NCBI RefSeq assembly: GCF_038502225.1
Contig: NC_091301.1
Span: 23,004,508-23,068,507 of the forward strand
Reading direction: 5' to 3'
Length of the DNA stretch: 64,000 bases
From: Cherax quadricarinatus
Lineage: Eukaryota > Arthropoda > Malacostraca > Decapoda > Parastacidae
Part shown: positions 1 to 9,631 of the stretch, piece by piece
Position numbering within the stretch: the first letter of the stretch is position 1
Layout of the letters: every line of letters begins with the position of its first letter
Program-made: the position numbers and the translations under genes
The notes under the pieces: generated by a model
Seen by the model: the letters and a program-made list of their open reading frames with translations, nothing else
The model's database searches: none
What the model was told of the DNA's origin: nothing

Positions 1-222
1 CACAATGTGTGTGTGGCACAACACAATGTGTGTGTGGTACAACACAAGGTGTGTGGTACAACACAAGGTGTGTGTGGTACAACACAAGGTGTGTGGTACA
101 ACACAAGGTGTGTGTGGTACAACACAAGGTGTGTGTGGTACAACACAAGGTGTGTGTGGTACAACACAAGGTGTGTGTGGTACAACACAAGGTGTGTGTG
201 GTATAACACAAGGTGTGTGGCT
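1..222. repeat. Minisatellite, about 19-21 bp unit
   Basis: About ten head-to-tail copies of a unit built from TGGTACAACACAAGG plus a TG run of variable length. The length change (GTGTG or GTGTGTG) gives two unit sizes. The array is cut by the window start. Three overlapping open frames arise only because the unit has no stop on this strand; I do not regard them as genes. Confidence 0.9.
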
Positions 223-439
223 TTTTGTGATTATTAAGATATCTCGAAACATGAGTTACATTTTAAGTGAGAGAATTTTTTTGTGGCAAAATTAGATATG
301 TCAGCATTGTGTTGCTACCTTATTCCACAGTTGGCGTCATTAATAAGCCTTAATACCCTTTTAACTGGGTATTTACCTGACAGACTCGAAAGGTGCATTG
401 GCAACCTTAGTAATGATAGAATAATATTTATTTCTACAG

Positions 440-605
440 GTAAGTGATACAACTGGCAGAGACGTAGCTGACATCACTGGCATACTGTCCTAGGTGAATA
501 GGGGGCAGCAGGTGTAAGGAAACATGTTCAACGTTTAACTCGTACCGGGATCGATACCGGACCCTCAGTGTGTGTGAGCTGAGGACGCTATCAACCACGT
601 CACGA
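440..605 (-). mobile_element. tRNA-derived SINE, minus strand
   Basis: Read on the minus strand, the block has an A-box-like stretch (TGGTTGATAGCGTCCTCA, 579-596) and a B-box-like GGTATCGATCC (548-558), spaced as in an internal RNA polymerase III promoter. A body follows with TTTCCTTACACCTGCTGCC and TTCACCTAGGACAG. That body resembles the decapod SINE also seen at 3225-3400. The far end near 440 is uncertain. No intact cloverleaf was found, so this is a SINE and not a tRNA gene. Confidence 0.7.
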
Positions 606-2339
606 GCACCTGTGGCTTGTAAGACATTCAGAACTGGCTAAATTTTCTTGATTTTTTTCATACTTTAAGGCATAGAAAGTCACTATACTTAACTCCGATA
701 GAGAACTTTTGGAGTGTCGTTAAGCAGCTGTGGGAGGGTATTGACTTTTCTCTTCTACGTAAGTTAGCCTTATCACTGCTTGGAGACTTAAAAAGTGCAA
801 GAGGAAATACTACTTTAGGTGAAGAATATACATATTTCAGTATTTTATATTTTAAACACTAGGCTATGATTAGCAGTCTCGTTTTCTTATGTGTGATCTA
901 TTTATGTGTATGCATGCTCGTGGCGACTGTATATGATAGTTACACAGTGGCAGCAAAAGCTGTTTCCCTGTCATATTCCGTCACGCAGGATGGTGCTCAT
1001 ACAAGATGTTGAAATGTGTCAGCCTAAACTGGGAGACTTCAGTATGGCAGTGAGGATATCGACAAGTATTCTATTAAATGGAAGGGGAGAGTTGAGGGAG
1101 TAGGGAAAGAGAAGGAGGATGTGTGAGAGAGAGAGAGGGGGGGAAGAGGAGTGGGGAAATAATTGAGAGGCAGGGAGGAAAGCAAAGGGGGTGATGGAGG
1201 AAGAGAAGGTTGAGAAGTAAAAAGAGAAGAAGAAAACCCTTTCTAAATAGATACGACCGATTTAGGGAGGTTCTTTGACGTATATGAGGATCTTTTGATC
1301 CAAGAAGCTGGACCCGCCCTCTCCTTCCATGTGTGGAAAATAACGCAACTTCAAATTTTCCATACCGTTAACCCTCCTCCCTAAGCTGAGGGGAACGAAG
1401 AGGGTAACAAGCAGGCTCACCTTTGCCTATGGGTGATGCTACATTCTTTATATAGTCTTAATTTGTAAGACGAAATCTAGTAATGTACAATACACTACTA
1501 CTTATACGCATTTAAGCTAAGTTAGAGATAGACATAGCTTAGTAACTAGAACACTTCTCACAACCTACACAATTATTGGGAGTGGGCACTTGCTAGAGCC
1601 CCCACGAGTGCCCTGACCCACCACCCAACAGTGCCTACCCCTTAGTCAAACTTATCCTAAAGCTGTGCAGTGAAGTACTCTAACATTCGGTAACACATTA
1701 CAACCTAAATTATATGCATTTCACCGCGATAACAGATATCTCGCCATTATACCAGGTGGCTTACACATGACTCATGTAGGTATTTAAGGTGTCCACAGCC
1801 TCCATCACCCCTCCACGTAAGTGTACTGACTGCGCATTCTTTGTACTTTGGAGCCATGTGTAAAGGGTCTAGCCGATTACCTCCACCAGAGATCTACAGT
1901 GCAACAGTCTCAACACCAACATGAGTGATAGATGTAAGACTTAATTCAGGTAGCTAGGAATGAGATGGCAGGTTTCTAGCCTGCATCCCACAATGACTGG
2001 ATATGGATCACTAACCTAAGTAGTCATAACCCACAGACACCCTCTATTCTATACACCTTGGATCCCACTCCCCCAAGCGCTGTGTGACCCCATACGAGGT
2101 TAGCGCTCCTGCATGAATAAAATAATAAAAGCAACAACAACAATAACAGTCAGTAAACTTCAATATGCAGATTACCAGACACCACAGAAACCTTTGCTCT
2201 ATCCTCAGCTGTCATCTTTTCCTGTCCCTGTCTTTTCGACCTTTACTATCCTTCTCTATTCATTTTTTTTATTTTCTCTCTTTCGATCGTCTTGGTTGAT
2301 TTCCCTTCTCCTTTCACTCAGATAAATGCCCGTTCTTCT
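606..2339. other. No gene seen; purine-rich tract
   Basis: Unique-looking AT-moderate sequence. A GA-rich stretch lies at about 1121-1245. All open frames are short (up to about 70 codons) and match no family I recognise. Confidence 0.6.
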
Positions 2340-2580
2340 TTTCTGCCCCTGACGTTATTCCTTTCTTATTTGCACAGACGTTATCCTTTTCTTTTTTTCA
2401 CCGACGTTATCCCTTTCTGTCCCTGACATTATATTTTTCTGGTCCTGACGTATTTTTCTGGCCCTGATATTATACTTTTCTGGCCCTGAAATTATACTTT
2501 TTTGGCCCTAACGTTATATTTTTCTGTCCCTGACATATTTTTCTTGCCCTCACATTATACTTTTCTGGCCTGACGCCAAG
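2340..2580. repeat. Degenerate 22-bp minisatellite
   Basis: Repeated units of the type TGGCCCTGATATTATACTTT plus two bases; about ten recognisable copies with substitutions and short indels. The best-preserved units lie at 2455-2575. Confidence 0.75.
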
Positions 2581-3220
2581 ACTTTTTGCTTTCAACATCA
2601 TTCAGTTTATCATTTTCTCACTGCTTCTGCATCACAACAGACAACCACAGCATTCTCTTCCCCCTGTGGTTCTCTCCACAAAACCATTCCCCGCCCCTAC
2701 CCTTCAAATCCCAACCCGCTGACCCCTGCTCCCTAACGCCTACCCCTTGACCCTTAACTTAAAACCTTGATAGGTTAACCTGAGCGATAGTAATTCCGAA
2801 GCACTAGTAACTCCAGTCCTGCTAGAGCGCAACATCTGCAGCTGTCCTAGTTGACAGTTTGACGATTATCTCATTGCCTTACTGAAGCTTCCTAGCTCTG
2901 ACTGACTGACAGTTTCCATCACTTGATGTGTGAAACCTATCCTGTGTGACGGAATATGACAGGGTAATCTATCCTGTGTGATGAAATAAGACCTATCCTA
3001 TGTGATAGAATATGACAGGAAAACTTAGCTTATATTGCCACTAGGTTGTTATAAATAGTAATGTAAGTTAATTTTGTTCAGTTAAAATATCTCTTACCTC
3101 TAAACCTTCTTCAAACATCGTCCATACCCCATTCGAACCTCGTAACCTTCCAATTGCGTCACCTTCTCGATCAGACCTCTCTGCGGGGCTCTGCTTCAGC
3201 CTTTCTATCAGCTTCCACCA
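2581..3220. other. No gene seen
   Basis: C-rich stretch near 2660-2760 followed by ordinary sequence. The phrase TGTGTGACGGAATATGACAG and shortened relatives recur at about 2940-3015 (three imperfect copies). Nothing else recognised. Confidence 0.5.
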
Positions 3221-3224
3221 GCTT

Positions 3225-3400
3225 CTCAAGTCCGTTGGGTCGTGGCACCTTCGGCTCACAATTGAAGGACCCAGGTTCGAATCCTGGACGAGTGGAAATG
3301 TTGGGTTTGTTCTCTTTCAGCTGTTGCACCTGTTCTAGCAGCAAGTAGGTACCTGGTTGTTAACTGACTTTTGTAAGTCGCATCCTAGGAAAGAAAAGCA
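3225..3400 (+). mobile_element. tRNA-derived SINE, plus strand
   Basis: A clear B box, GGTTCGAATCC, lies at 3274-3284 within a TPsiC-arm-like CCAGG...CCTGG pairing. A weak A-box-like region lies about 35-40 bp upstream near 3235. Downstream comes the SINE body: ATGTTGGGTTTGTTC, CACCTGTTCTAGCAGCAAG, TAGGTACCTGGTTGTTAACT. This is the same family as the minus-strand copy at 440-605. Ends are approximate and no target duplication was resolved. Confidence 0.75.
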
Positions 3401-4140
3401 AAGGACCATCTCCCCCCCCCCAAAGAGAAATAAGCCACAGTGATTGACTTTCATGGGCTGTCCTGGGTTACTAAACCTCCGGGTTAAAAATCCAGCCAGC
3501 CTCTCCGTCATCCTCATATGCCCCTCTACATCAGATAACAAAACACTCTGGAACTTCTTGACGTTTAATCGACCCAACGAAAAGAATTGCCCTCGAAAAA
3601 GATGACAAAACGTAGAGAAAAACTGTTTTTTATCAACGGCGGCAGTAAAGATAGTACACAAGATTGAAGACGTCGGAGTGAAATCTTAAAATACGGCCAA
3701 CTTTGTCAAAGTGTCGCCCCAGTGGCTACTCCAGGCGCCCAAGTGGCGATAATCCGCCAGCCAATAGCCAGCGACATAGCCAACTAAAGCGCCACATAAC
3801 ACGCACGGGAGCGAATAATAGCCTCGCCTCTCCTCTGCATTAGCTGGAAATAGCCCGCTTAAGCTTCTCTTAAGCTGGAACGGGAAAATAGCCAGAGCTT
3901 GTTCTTCCCCTGCCAGGGTATAGCCAATGTAGCAGATGTATAGCAATGGCAATATCACGGTAGCAGATGCTTACCCAAGGCGATATTATTGCAACGTTTC
4001 AATACTCAAGGCTATATATCACAGCAGAGGGGTACATCCGTGCCATAGTCACGTCCTCAAGCCGTCTTGAGAAATTAGGAGGACTCCTGAAAGCCATCAT
4101 CATTACAAGAAGAATACACTCCTTACGTTTTTATACATAA
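3401..4140. other. No gene seen; TAGCC-rich stretch
   Basis: Between 3730 and 3960 the motif AATAGCC/ATAGCCA recurs at irregular spacing, which suggests a badly decayed minisatellite. The open frames here (up to 108 codons) show no recognisable domain. Confidence 0.45.
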
Positions 4141-4154
4141 CTCAATACTGAGCA

Positions 4155-4383
4155 CTTTGAGGAAGGAAATATCCCGATTTGGTACAACTTGGAGAGGAAA
4201 TATATCCATATCGCATACTTTGGAAAGAAAATATATCGGTTTTGTTAGTTTCGGGGAGTAAATATCCAGACATTTCTTCCCTTAGGAAGGAACTACATAT
4301 ATCAATTTTGCATACTTCGGGAGAAAATATTGAGATATTTCTTACTGGGAGAGGAAGTAAATACCCCGATATTATTAACTTCA
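4155..4383. repeat. Degenerate about 31-bp minisatellite
   Basis: Seven diverged units, each opening with a version of GGAGAGGAAATATATC and spaced 30-33 bp. The array abuts the 27-bp array directly. Confidence 0.65.
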
Positions 4384-4385
4384 AG

Positions 4386-5738
4386 GTGCAAGTGGCAGCC
4401 TGAATGTGTTGCTTGTAGGTGGCAGCCTAAATGTCTTGCTTGTAGGTGGCAGCCTGAATGTCTTGCTTGTAAGTGGCAGCCTGAATATGTTGCTTGTAGG
4501 TGGTAGCCTGAATGTGTTGTTTGTAATTGGCAGCCTGAATGTGTTCCTTGTAGTTGGCAACCTGAATGTGTTGCCTGTAAGTGGCAGCCTAAATGTGTTG
4601 CCTGAAGGTGGCAGCCTGAATGTGTTGCCTGTAGGTGGCTGCCTGAAGGTGGCAGCCTGAATGTATTGCATGTAAAAGGCATCCTGAATGTGTTGCTTGT
4701 AAATGGCAGCCTGAAGGTGACAGCCTGAATGTGTTGCTTATAGGAGGCAACGTGAATGTGTTGCCTGTAGGTGGTAGCCTGGATGTGTTGCCTGAAGGTG
4801 GCAGCCTGAATGTGTTGCTTGTAGGTGGTAGTCTGAATGTGTTGCTTGTAATTGGCAGCCTGAATGTGTTCCTTGTAGGTTGCAGCCTGAATGTGTTGCT
4901 TGTAAGTGGCAGCCTAACTGTGTTGCCTGTAGGTGGCTGCCTGAAGGTGGCAGCCTGAATGTATTGCGTGTAAAGGGCATCCTGAATGTGTTGCTTGTAA
5001 GTGGCAGCCTGAAGGTGGTAGCCTGAATGTGTTGCTTGTAAGTGGCAGCCTGAAGGTGGTAGCCTGAATGTGTTGCTTGTAAGTGGCAGCCTAAATGTGA
5101 TGCCTGAAGGTGGCAGCCTGAATGTGTTGCTTGTAAGTGGCAGCCTAAATGTGTTGCCTGAAGGTGGCAGCCTGAATGTGTTGCCTGTAGGTGGCTGCCT
5201 GAAGGTGGCAGCCTGAATGTATTGCATGTAAAAGGCATCCTGAATGTGTTGCTTGTAAATGGCAGCCTAAATGTGATGCCTGAAGGTGGCAGCCTGAATG
5301 TATTGCTTGTAGGTGAAAGCCTAAATGTTTTGCTTGTAAGTGGCAGCCTGAATGTGTTCGCTGAAGGTGGCAGCCTGAATGTGTTGCTTGAAAGTGGCAG
5401 CCTGAATGTGTTGCCTATATGTGCCAGCCTGAATGTGTTGCTTGAAAGTGGCAGCCTGAATGTGTTGCCTATATGTGCCAGCCTGAATGTGTTGCTTGAA
5501 AGTGGCAGCCTGAATGTGTTGCTTGTAGGAGGCAACCTGAATGTGTTGCCTGTAGGTGGCAGCCTGAGTGTGTTGCCTGTAGGTGGCAACCTAAATGTGT
5601 TGCTTGTAGGTGGCAGCCTGAATGTGTTGCCTGTAGGTGGTAGCCTGAGTGTGTTGCCTGTAGGTGGCAACCTAAATGTGTTGCTTGTAGGTGGCAGCCT
5701 GAATGTGTTGCCTGAAGGTGGCAGTCTGAATGCGTTCC
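4386..5738. repeat. 27-bp minisatellite, about 50 copies
   Basis: Unit core is GGCAGCCTGAATGTGTTGC followed by TTGTAGGT or CTGAAGGT. Some unit pairs are fused or shortened (for example GGTGGCTGCCTGAAGGTGG), and a multi-unit block near 4580-4680 recurs near 4900-4980 and 5150-5240. Because 27 is divisible by three and the unit lacks stops, open frames run on both strands (up to 310 codons). These are repeat artefacts, not genes. Confidence 0.92.
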
Positions 5739-5777
5739 TGTCTAACCCTTACGAGTTTAGTGTGTCCTTTAGAGTAT

Positions 5778-5880
<103 letters not shown>

Positions 5881-6029
5881 GAATTAATAATTATAGTAGT
5901 AATAATAATAATTACGTTAATAATAATGATAATAATAATCATTGGCACATGGCTATTGCAGATTTTGTGACCCCCTACAGACTTCGCTCTTCTACATGAT
6001 TATAATAATAATCATGTTGCTGTCGATGA

Positions 6030-6520
6030 TATTTTCATCATTCATATCGTCCATCATTATCATTCTTATCATTATCAAGACATATCTTTGTCTATCATAT
6101 TATATATAACGTATCGTTACCAGTATTATCATTCTTGCAACATCGCTACCATTCTTATAACGTATCATTCTGATCATTCATGCAACATATCGTTAATATT
6201 TTTATTCTTGCAACGTATCGTGATCATTTTTGTAACGTATCGTTATCATTCATATAACGTTTCGTTGTCATTCTTGTAATATCTTATTATCATTCTTATA
6301 ATGTAATGTTATTATTCTTATAAAGTATCGTGGTAATTCATATAACGTATCTTCATCATTCTTAAAAAGTATCAATATCATTCTTATAACCTATCGTCAT
6401 CGCTCTTATAAAGTATCGTTATCATTCTTGTAACCCTTACTATATCATTATCACTTTAATAAAGTATCATGATCATTATTAAAATGTATTGTTATCATTC
6501 TTATAACGTATTGTTTGTGG
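6030..6520. repeat. Degenerate about 21-bp TATCATTCTTATAACG array
   Basis: Around 20 imperfect units of the type TATCATTCTTATAACGTATCG with variable spacing. A sister array of the same motif in the same orientation lies at 15395-16060, beyond the LINE nest. Confidence 0.75.
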
Positions 6521-6552
6521 GGTTTTTAATATGTAGTATAAGAATGACAACT

Positions 6553-6577
6553 CAGAACCCCAGCAGCAGCGGTTCTG
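6553..6577. other. Small hairpin-forming inverted repeat
   Basis: CAGAACC at 6553-6559 pairs with GGTTCTG at 6571-6577 across an 11-nt CAG-rich loop, about 30 bp outside the LINE 3' tail. No function can be assigned. Confidence 0.4.
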
Positions 6578-6793
6578 GGGGATGTCGGCTTAGTTCCTAA
6601 GAAAGAAGGAACACATAAGAACATAAGAACATAAGAACGATGGAACACTGCAGAAGGCCTACTGGCCCATGCGAGGCAGGTCCTAGTCTCCTACCGGCTT
6701 AAGCCAATGCACCCAACCTAGTCAGGTCAGGTCACATTGACTTAAGGGAGGAACACGGCAACCGACCTGGTAGCACAAGCTATCAGGTCCAAC

Positions 6794-7539
6794 TCACACC
6801 CACCCACATCTACTCATGTATTTATCCAACCTATTTTTAAAGCTACACAACGTTCTGGCCTCTATAACGGTACTTGGGAGTTTGTTCCACTCATCCACAA
6901 CTCTATTACCAAACCAGTACTTTCCTATATCCTTCCTGAATCTGAATTTTTCCAACTTAAAACCATTGCTGCGAGTCCTGTCTAGGCTAGATATTTTCAG
7001 CACACTATTTACATCCCCTTTATTTATTCCTGTCTTCCATTTATACACCTCAATCATATCCCCCCTAATTCTACGTCTTTCTAGAGAGTGCAGTTTCAGG
7101 GCCCTTAGTCTATCCTCATAGGGAAGGTTTCTGATACATGGGATCAACTTTGTCATCCTCCTTTGTACATTTTCCAGAGAATTTATATCCATTCTGTAAT
7201 ACGGTGACCAAAACTGTGCAGCATAATCTAAATGAGGCCTAACCAAGGATGTATAGAGTTGAAGAACAACCTGAGGACTCCTATTATTTATGCTTCTTGA
7301 TATGAAGCCAAGGATTCTATTAGCTTTATTGCGAACACTTATGCACTGTTGTCTTGGTTTCAGATTACTGCTAACCAGAACTCCTAAATCTTTTTCGCAA
7401 TCCGTAATATTAAGATCTACATTATTTAGTTTATATGTGGCATGGTTATTGTTCTGTCCAACATTTAGAACTTTGCATTTGTCTATATTAAACTGCATCT
7501 GCCACTTCTCCGACCACTGCATCAGTCTATTCAAATCTT
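6794..7539 (-). pseudogene. LINE reverse transcriptase, C-terminal part (copy A)
   Basis: Open minus-strand frame encoding the connection and C-terminal region that follows the RT palm in CR1/Jockey proteins. Visible motifs are WQMQFNIDKCKVLNVG, EKDLGV, LYTSLVRPHLDYAAQFWSP, LENVQRRMTKLIP and YEDRLRALKLHSLERRRIRGD. The frame opens upstream with about 19 residues translated from the inserted Penelope arm, so the apparent N-terminus is chimeric. Copy A is inactive because its palm motifs lie beyond a 2-kb insertion. Codons from 6794 to 7539 are otherwise undamaged, which argues for a fairly young LINE. Confidence 0.85.
7527..7539. repeat. 13-bp target duplication, left copy
   Basis: CTATTCAAATCTT, identical to 9619-9631. 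LINE copy B keeps the unoccupied site at about 11602 with one difference, which confirms the insertion point. Confidence 0.92.
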
Positions 7540-7609
7540 GGAAATATAAACACAAATGCAGTATAATGTGATCCTTTATTGACAACGTTTCACCCACACA
7601 GTGGGCTTT
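7540..7609 (-). repeat. Penelope terminal repeat arm, 3' side
   Basis: The 70-bp arm is the reverse complement of 9515-9584. It contains the hammerhead-like core and ends at the target duplication. Confidence 0.9.
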
Positions 7610-7616
7610 TTCAAGT
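7585..7616 (-). ncRNA. Degenerate hammerhead-like motif
   Basis: On the minus strand, helix II is GCCCAC-TGT-GTGGGT followed by an intact GAAACG. The upstream box reads CTTGAAAAAG where the consensus has CTGATGA, so self-cleavage is unlikely in this copy. Position and pairing match the better-preserved motifs at 42421-42455 and 42697-42730. Confidence 0.55.
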
Positions 7617-7653
7617 CACACACGGATCTACCTGGGGTTGGAAGGTACGAGAG

Positions 7654-7661
7654 TATTTATA
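7654..7661 (-). promoter_or_regulatory. TATA-like box in Penelope terminal region
   Basis: TATAAATA on the minus strand, about 40 bp upstream of the hammerhead-like motif. Comparable boxes precede the motif at 31850-31860 and 40925-40934. The promoter role is inferred. Confidence 0.4.
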
Positions 7662-7768
7662 GTCATGTTCAGAATGTTGAGGTCAGGTGGAGAATGCTGC
7701 ATCTGATGATCTACTGGGTGGGGTTATAGAGTCTTGGGTAGCTTGGCAGGGGTATTAGACAAGTTGTA

Positions 7769-7797
7769 GACCTTCTGCAGTGTTCTATGTTCTTATG
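7769..7797 (+). repeat. Fragment of CR1 3' tail inside Penelope
   Basis: CTTCTGCAGTGTTCTATG plus TTCTTATG matches the LINE 3' end seen at 6613-6660, but here in the opposite orientation to the Penelope frame. It overlaps the Penelope stop codon at 7793-7795. Confidence 0.7.
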
Positions 7798-9523
7798 TGG
7801 GATAGCGATGAAGAAGTTTCTTGGCGAGTGGTTCAGCTATGTTATAGAAGCCATTGTTCTGGTTGAAATTGTTGGTTATAGAGATAAGCGATGATTCCAG
7901 GATTCTTCTGTATTGAGTGTTGTCTTCTGTGGCTATAAGTCTTGAGTTTCTGTAGTTAATTAAATGGTTGTGTGAATTGCGATGTTGTACACAGGCATTC
8001 CTTGTATCGTCAGTCCTGCTTGCATATTGGTGTTCTGAAATGCGTGTTTGGAGGTCTCTTGATGTTTCTCCCACATATAATTTGTTGCAGTCATTACAAG
8101 GGATTATGTATACCCCTGCAGAGGATGGAGGCTTGTCCTGTCTGCTACTGGTGATGTCCTTGATGGTCGTGGTTGTGGAGGTAGATACTTGGAATGATGT
8201 TTTGGCAAAGATGTTGGAAACATGTTTGGCAATGGAGTTGTTGGGGAGGACTATGTATCTCTTCTCGGCAGTGTCTTCTCTGGGTGTGTTGAAGATGTTT
8301 AATGCCCGCCGTCTGCAGTCTCTGATGAAGTGACGAGGATAGTGGAGTTTAGAAAATACTTGTTCAATTATAGTGCATTCTTCCTCAAGGAACTCATTGC
8401 TGCAGATTCTGAGTGCACGTAGGAAGAAGCCTATAATCACACCACGTTTGGTTTTGGTGTCGTGGTGAGAGTAGAAGTGGAGAAGATCGTTTTGGTTGGT
8501 GGGTTTTCGATAGACTTTAAAACGAAGTTCGTGGTCAGCTTTGCAGAGCAGAACATCAAGGAAAGGAAGAGTGTTGTCGACTTCTTCTTCAAGTGTGAAC
8601 TGGATTGAAGGCTCGACCTGGTTGAGCTTGTCTTGGAGAGCTTGAACGTTGAAGCGTTTAGGAGTTATGAGGAGAATGTCGTCAACATAACGGAGCCAGG
8701 TGACAGACGAAGGAATAATGGTGGAGAAACGTTCGGCTTCTAGATGTTCCATGTATAAGTTCGCCAGGACTGCACTGAGTGGCGAACCCATGGGTAGTCC
8801 AAAAGTCTGCTGAAAGAGGTGGTTTTCGAAGGAGAAACACGTAAAGCCAACACATAGTTCAACAAGGTCGATGAAATCGCTGGCTGGAATGGGAAGATCA
8901 AGTGAATCGTCAATTTTCCTGCGCAAGAGATCGATGGCTTGTGTAGTAGGTACTTTTGTGAATAGGGAAGTCACGTCAAGGCTGGAAAGTTTCTTGTTCC
9001 TGATGTTGATGTTGCGAATGCGATTGAGAAGATCACCCGAGTGTTTGAGATGTGCTGGACTGATAGTGCCCAAGAGTTTAGAGAGGTGTTTGGCGAGAAT
9101 TCCTGAGAGCTGGTGGGGAGCACTGCCTATTCCCGAGGATATGGGCCTCAGTGGGATACCAGGCTTGTGAGTCTTTGGCAGGCCGTACATTCTGGCAGGT
9201 CTGGGGTTGCTGGGCATGGTGTGCAGAAGTTTCTTCCCTTGTTCTGAGCCCCTCAGAATGCGGCGAGTCCTTTGAAGAAAAGTTTTAGTAAGGTTGTCCA
9301 CTTGGTTAGTTGTGAGAGGTTTGTAGGTATCTGGGTCATTAAGTAGATTGAGCATTTTGTTCCTGTAATCGTCAGTGTTCATGATAACAACACCACCTCC
9401 TTTATCAGCGGTGGTGACCCTGATGGTCGTGTCTTCTGCTAAACCTTTGAGTGCATTGATGTAACGTCGAGGTATGACTGGGGAGCTGCGTGTTGAGATG
9501 GCTGCTGAGATGATAAAGCCCAC
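7793..9523 (-). CDS. Penelope-like RT with GIY-YIG endonuclease, 5'-truncated
   Basis: This is a 576-codon frame. Residues 38-53 hold TADKGGGVVIMNTDDY, the conserved block before the RT fingers. The palm follows: LDVTSLFTKVP (catalytic Asp near 183), GLPMGSPLS (242-250) and YVDD (279-282). The C-terminal GIY-YIG nuclease has GVYII (470-474), a C476-x2-C479 pair, LYVGET (482-487), Arg494 in TRISEH and a candidate catalytic Glu near 543. HxxxxxHxH at about 514-520 could complete the CCHH zinc site known in animal Penelope proteins. RT copies the RNA and GIY-YIG nicks the target. The first codon is GTG inside the inverted arm, so the true N-terminus is missing; full-length relatives are longer. 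No internal stop is present. Confidence 0.93.
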   Translation of the reverse strand: MGFIISAAISTRSSPVIPRRYINALKGLAEDTTIRVTTADKGGGVVIMNTDDYRNKMLNLLNDPDTYKPLTTNQVDNLTKTFLQRTRRILRGSEQGKKLLHTMPSNPRPARMYGLPKTHKPGIPLRPISSGIGSAPHQLSGILAKHLSKLLGTISPAHLKHSGDLLNRIRNINIRNKKLSSLDVTSLFTKVPTTQAIDLLRRKIDDSLDLPIPASDFIDLVELCVGFTCFSFENHLFQQTFGLPMGSPLSAVLANLYMEHLEAERFSTIIPSSVTWLRYVDDILLITPKRFNVQALQDKLNQVEPSIQFTLEEEVDNTLPFLDVLLCKADHELRFKVYRKPTNQNDLLHFYSHHDTKTKRGVIIGFFLRALRICSNEFLEEECTIIEQVFSKLHYPRHFIRDCRRRALNIFNTPREDTAEKRYIVLPNNSIAKHVSNIFAKTSFQVSTSTTTTIKDITSSRQDKPPSSAGVYIIPCNDCNKLYVGETSRDLQTRISEHQYASRTDDTRNACVQHRNSHNHLINYRNSRLIATEDNTQYRRILESSLISITNNFNQNNGFYNIAEPLAKKLLHRYPT

Positions 9524-9540
9524 TGTGTGGGTGAAACGTT
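9508..9540 (+). ncRNA. Degenerate hammerhead-like motif, inverted arm
   Basis: The plus strand reads GATGATAAAG, helix II GCCCAC-TGT-GTGGGT, then GAAACG. The CTGATGA box is disturbed by extra bases. It mirrors the motif in the other arm. Confidence 0.5.
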
Positions 9541-9584
9541 GTCAATAAAGGATCACATTATACTGCATTTGTGTTTATATTTCC
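9515..9584 (+). repeat. Penelope terminal repeat arm, 5' side
   Basis: This 70-bp arm is inverted relative to 7540-7609 and nearly identical to it, so the two can pair over their whole length. The coding frame begins inside it. Confidence 0.9.
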
Positions 9585-9618
9585 ATTGTGTCGGTATTTT
9601 ATACCATTTATTTCCATC
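9585..9618. other. 34-nt terminal extension with hairpin
   Basis: Present only outside the 5'-side arm. It contains TGTCGG and the 13-nt hairpin GGTATTTTATACC (9593-9605). Equivalent hairpins end the short elements at 40837-41162 and 42348-42771. Confidence 0.75.
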
Positions 9619-9631
9619 CTATTCAAATCTT
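9619..9631. repeat. 13-bp target duplication, right copy
   Basis: CTATTCAAATCTT, identical to 7527-7539. Confidence 0.92.

Larger units (their letters stand above)
6608..7539 (-). mobile_element. CR1-like LINE copy A, 3' segment
   Basis: Minus-strand LINE segment carrying the reverse-transcriptase C-terminal region and 3' UTR. Its 3' end (low coordinates) has three copies of an 8-bp unit, ACATAAGA on the plus strand (6613-6636). An 8-bp microsatellite tail is characteristic of the CR1 clade. The other half of this copy is at 9619-10727; a Penelope-like element separates them. Confidence 0.85.
7540..9618 (-). mobile_element. Penelope-like element, 2,079 bp
   Basis: Minus-strand retroelement with one long RT plus GIY-YIG frame. 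It is bounded by 70-bp inverted arms (7540-7609 and 9515-9584) and an exact 13-bp target duplication. The arm at the element's 5' side runs 34 nt further (9585-9618) and ends with a short hairpin; the other arm stops flush. Inverted terminal repeats with a roughly 34-bp extension are, as I recall, typical of Penelope elements. The 5' part of the coding region is missing, so this copy is defective but not old. Confidence 0.92.

Noticed and set aside
3274..3284. tRNA gene
   Set aside because: The B box is good but no anticodon stem-loop or acceptor stem could be drawn; the downstream body identifies a SINE.
3335..3958. 108- and 90-codon minus-strand frames
   Set aside because: No recognisable domain, start context or neighbour support; the second contains hydrophobic runs by chance.
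4589..5670. 212- and 310-codon minus-strand frames with NTFRLPPSG repeats
   Set aside because: Artefact of the 27-bp array, which is open on both strands.
6553..6577. Transcription terminator hairpin
   Set aside because: Bacterial-style terminators do not apply in a eukaryotic context; kept only as an unexplained inverted repeat.
7968..8333. 121-codon plus-strand frame
   Set aside because: Shadow of the Penelope RT/GIY-YIG frame on the opposite strand.
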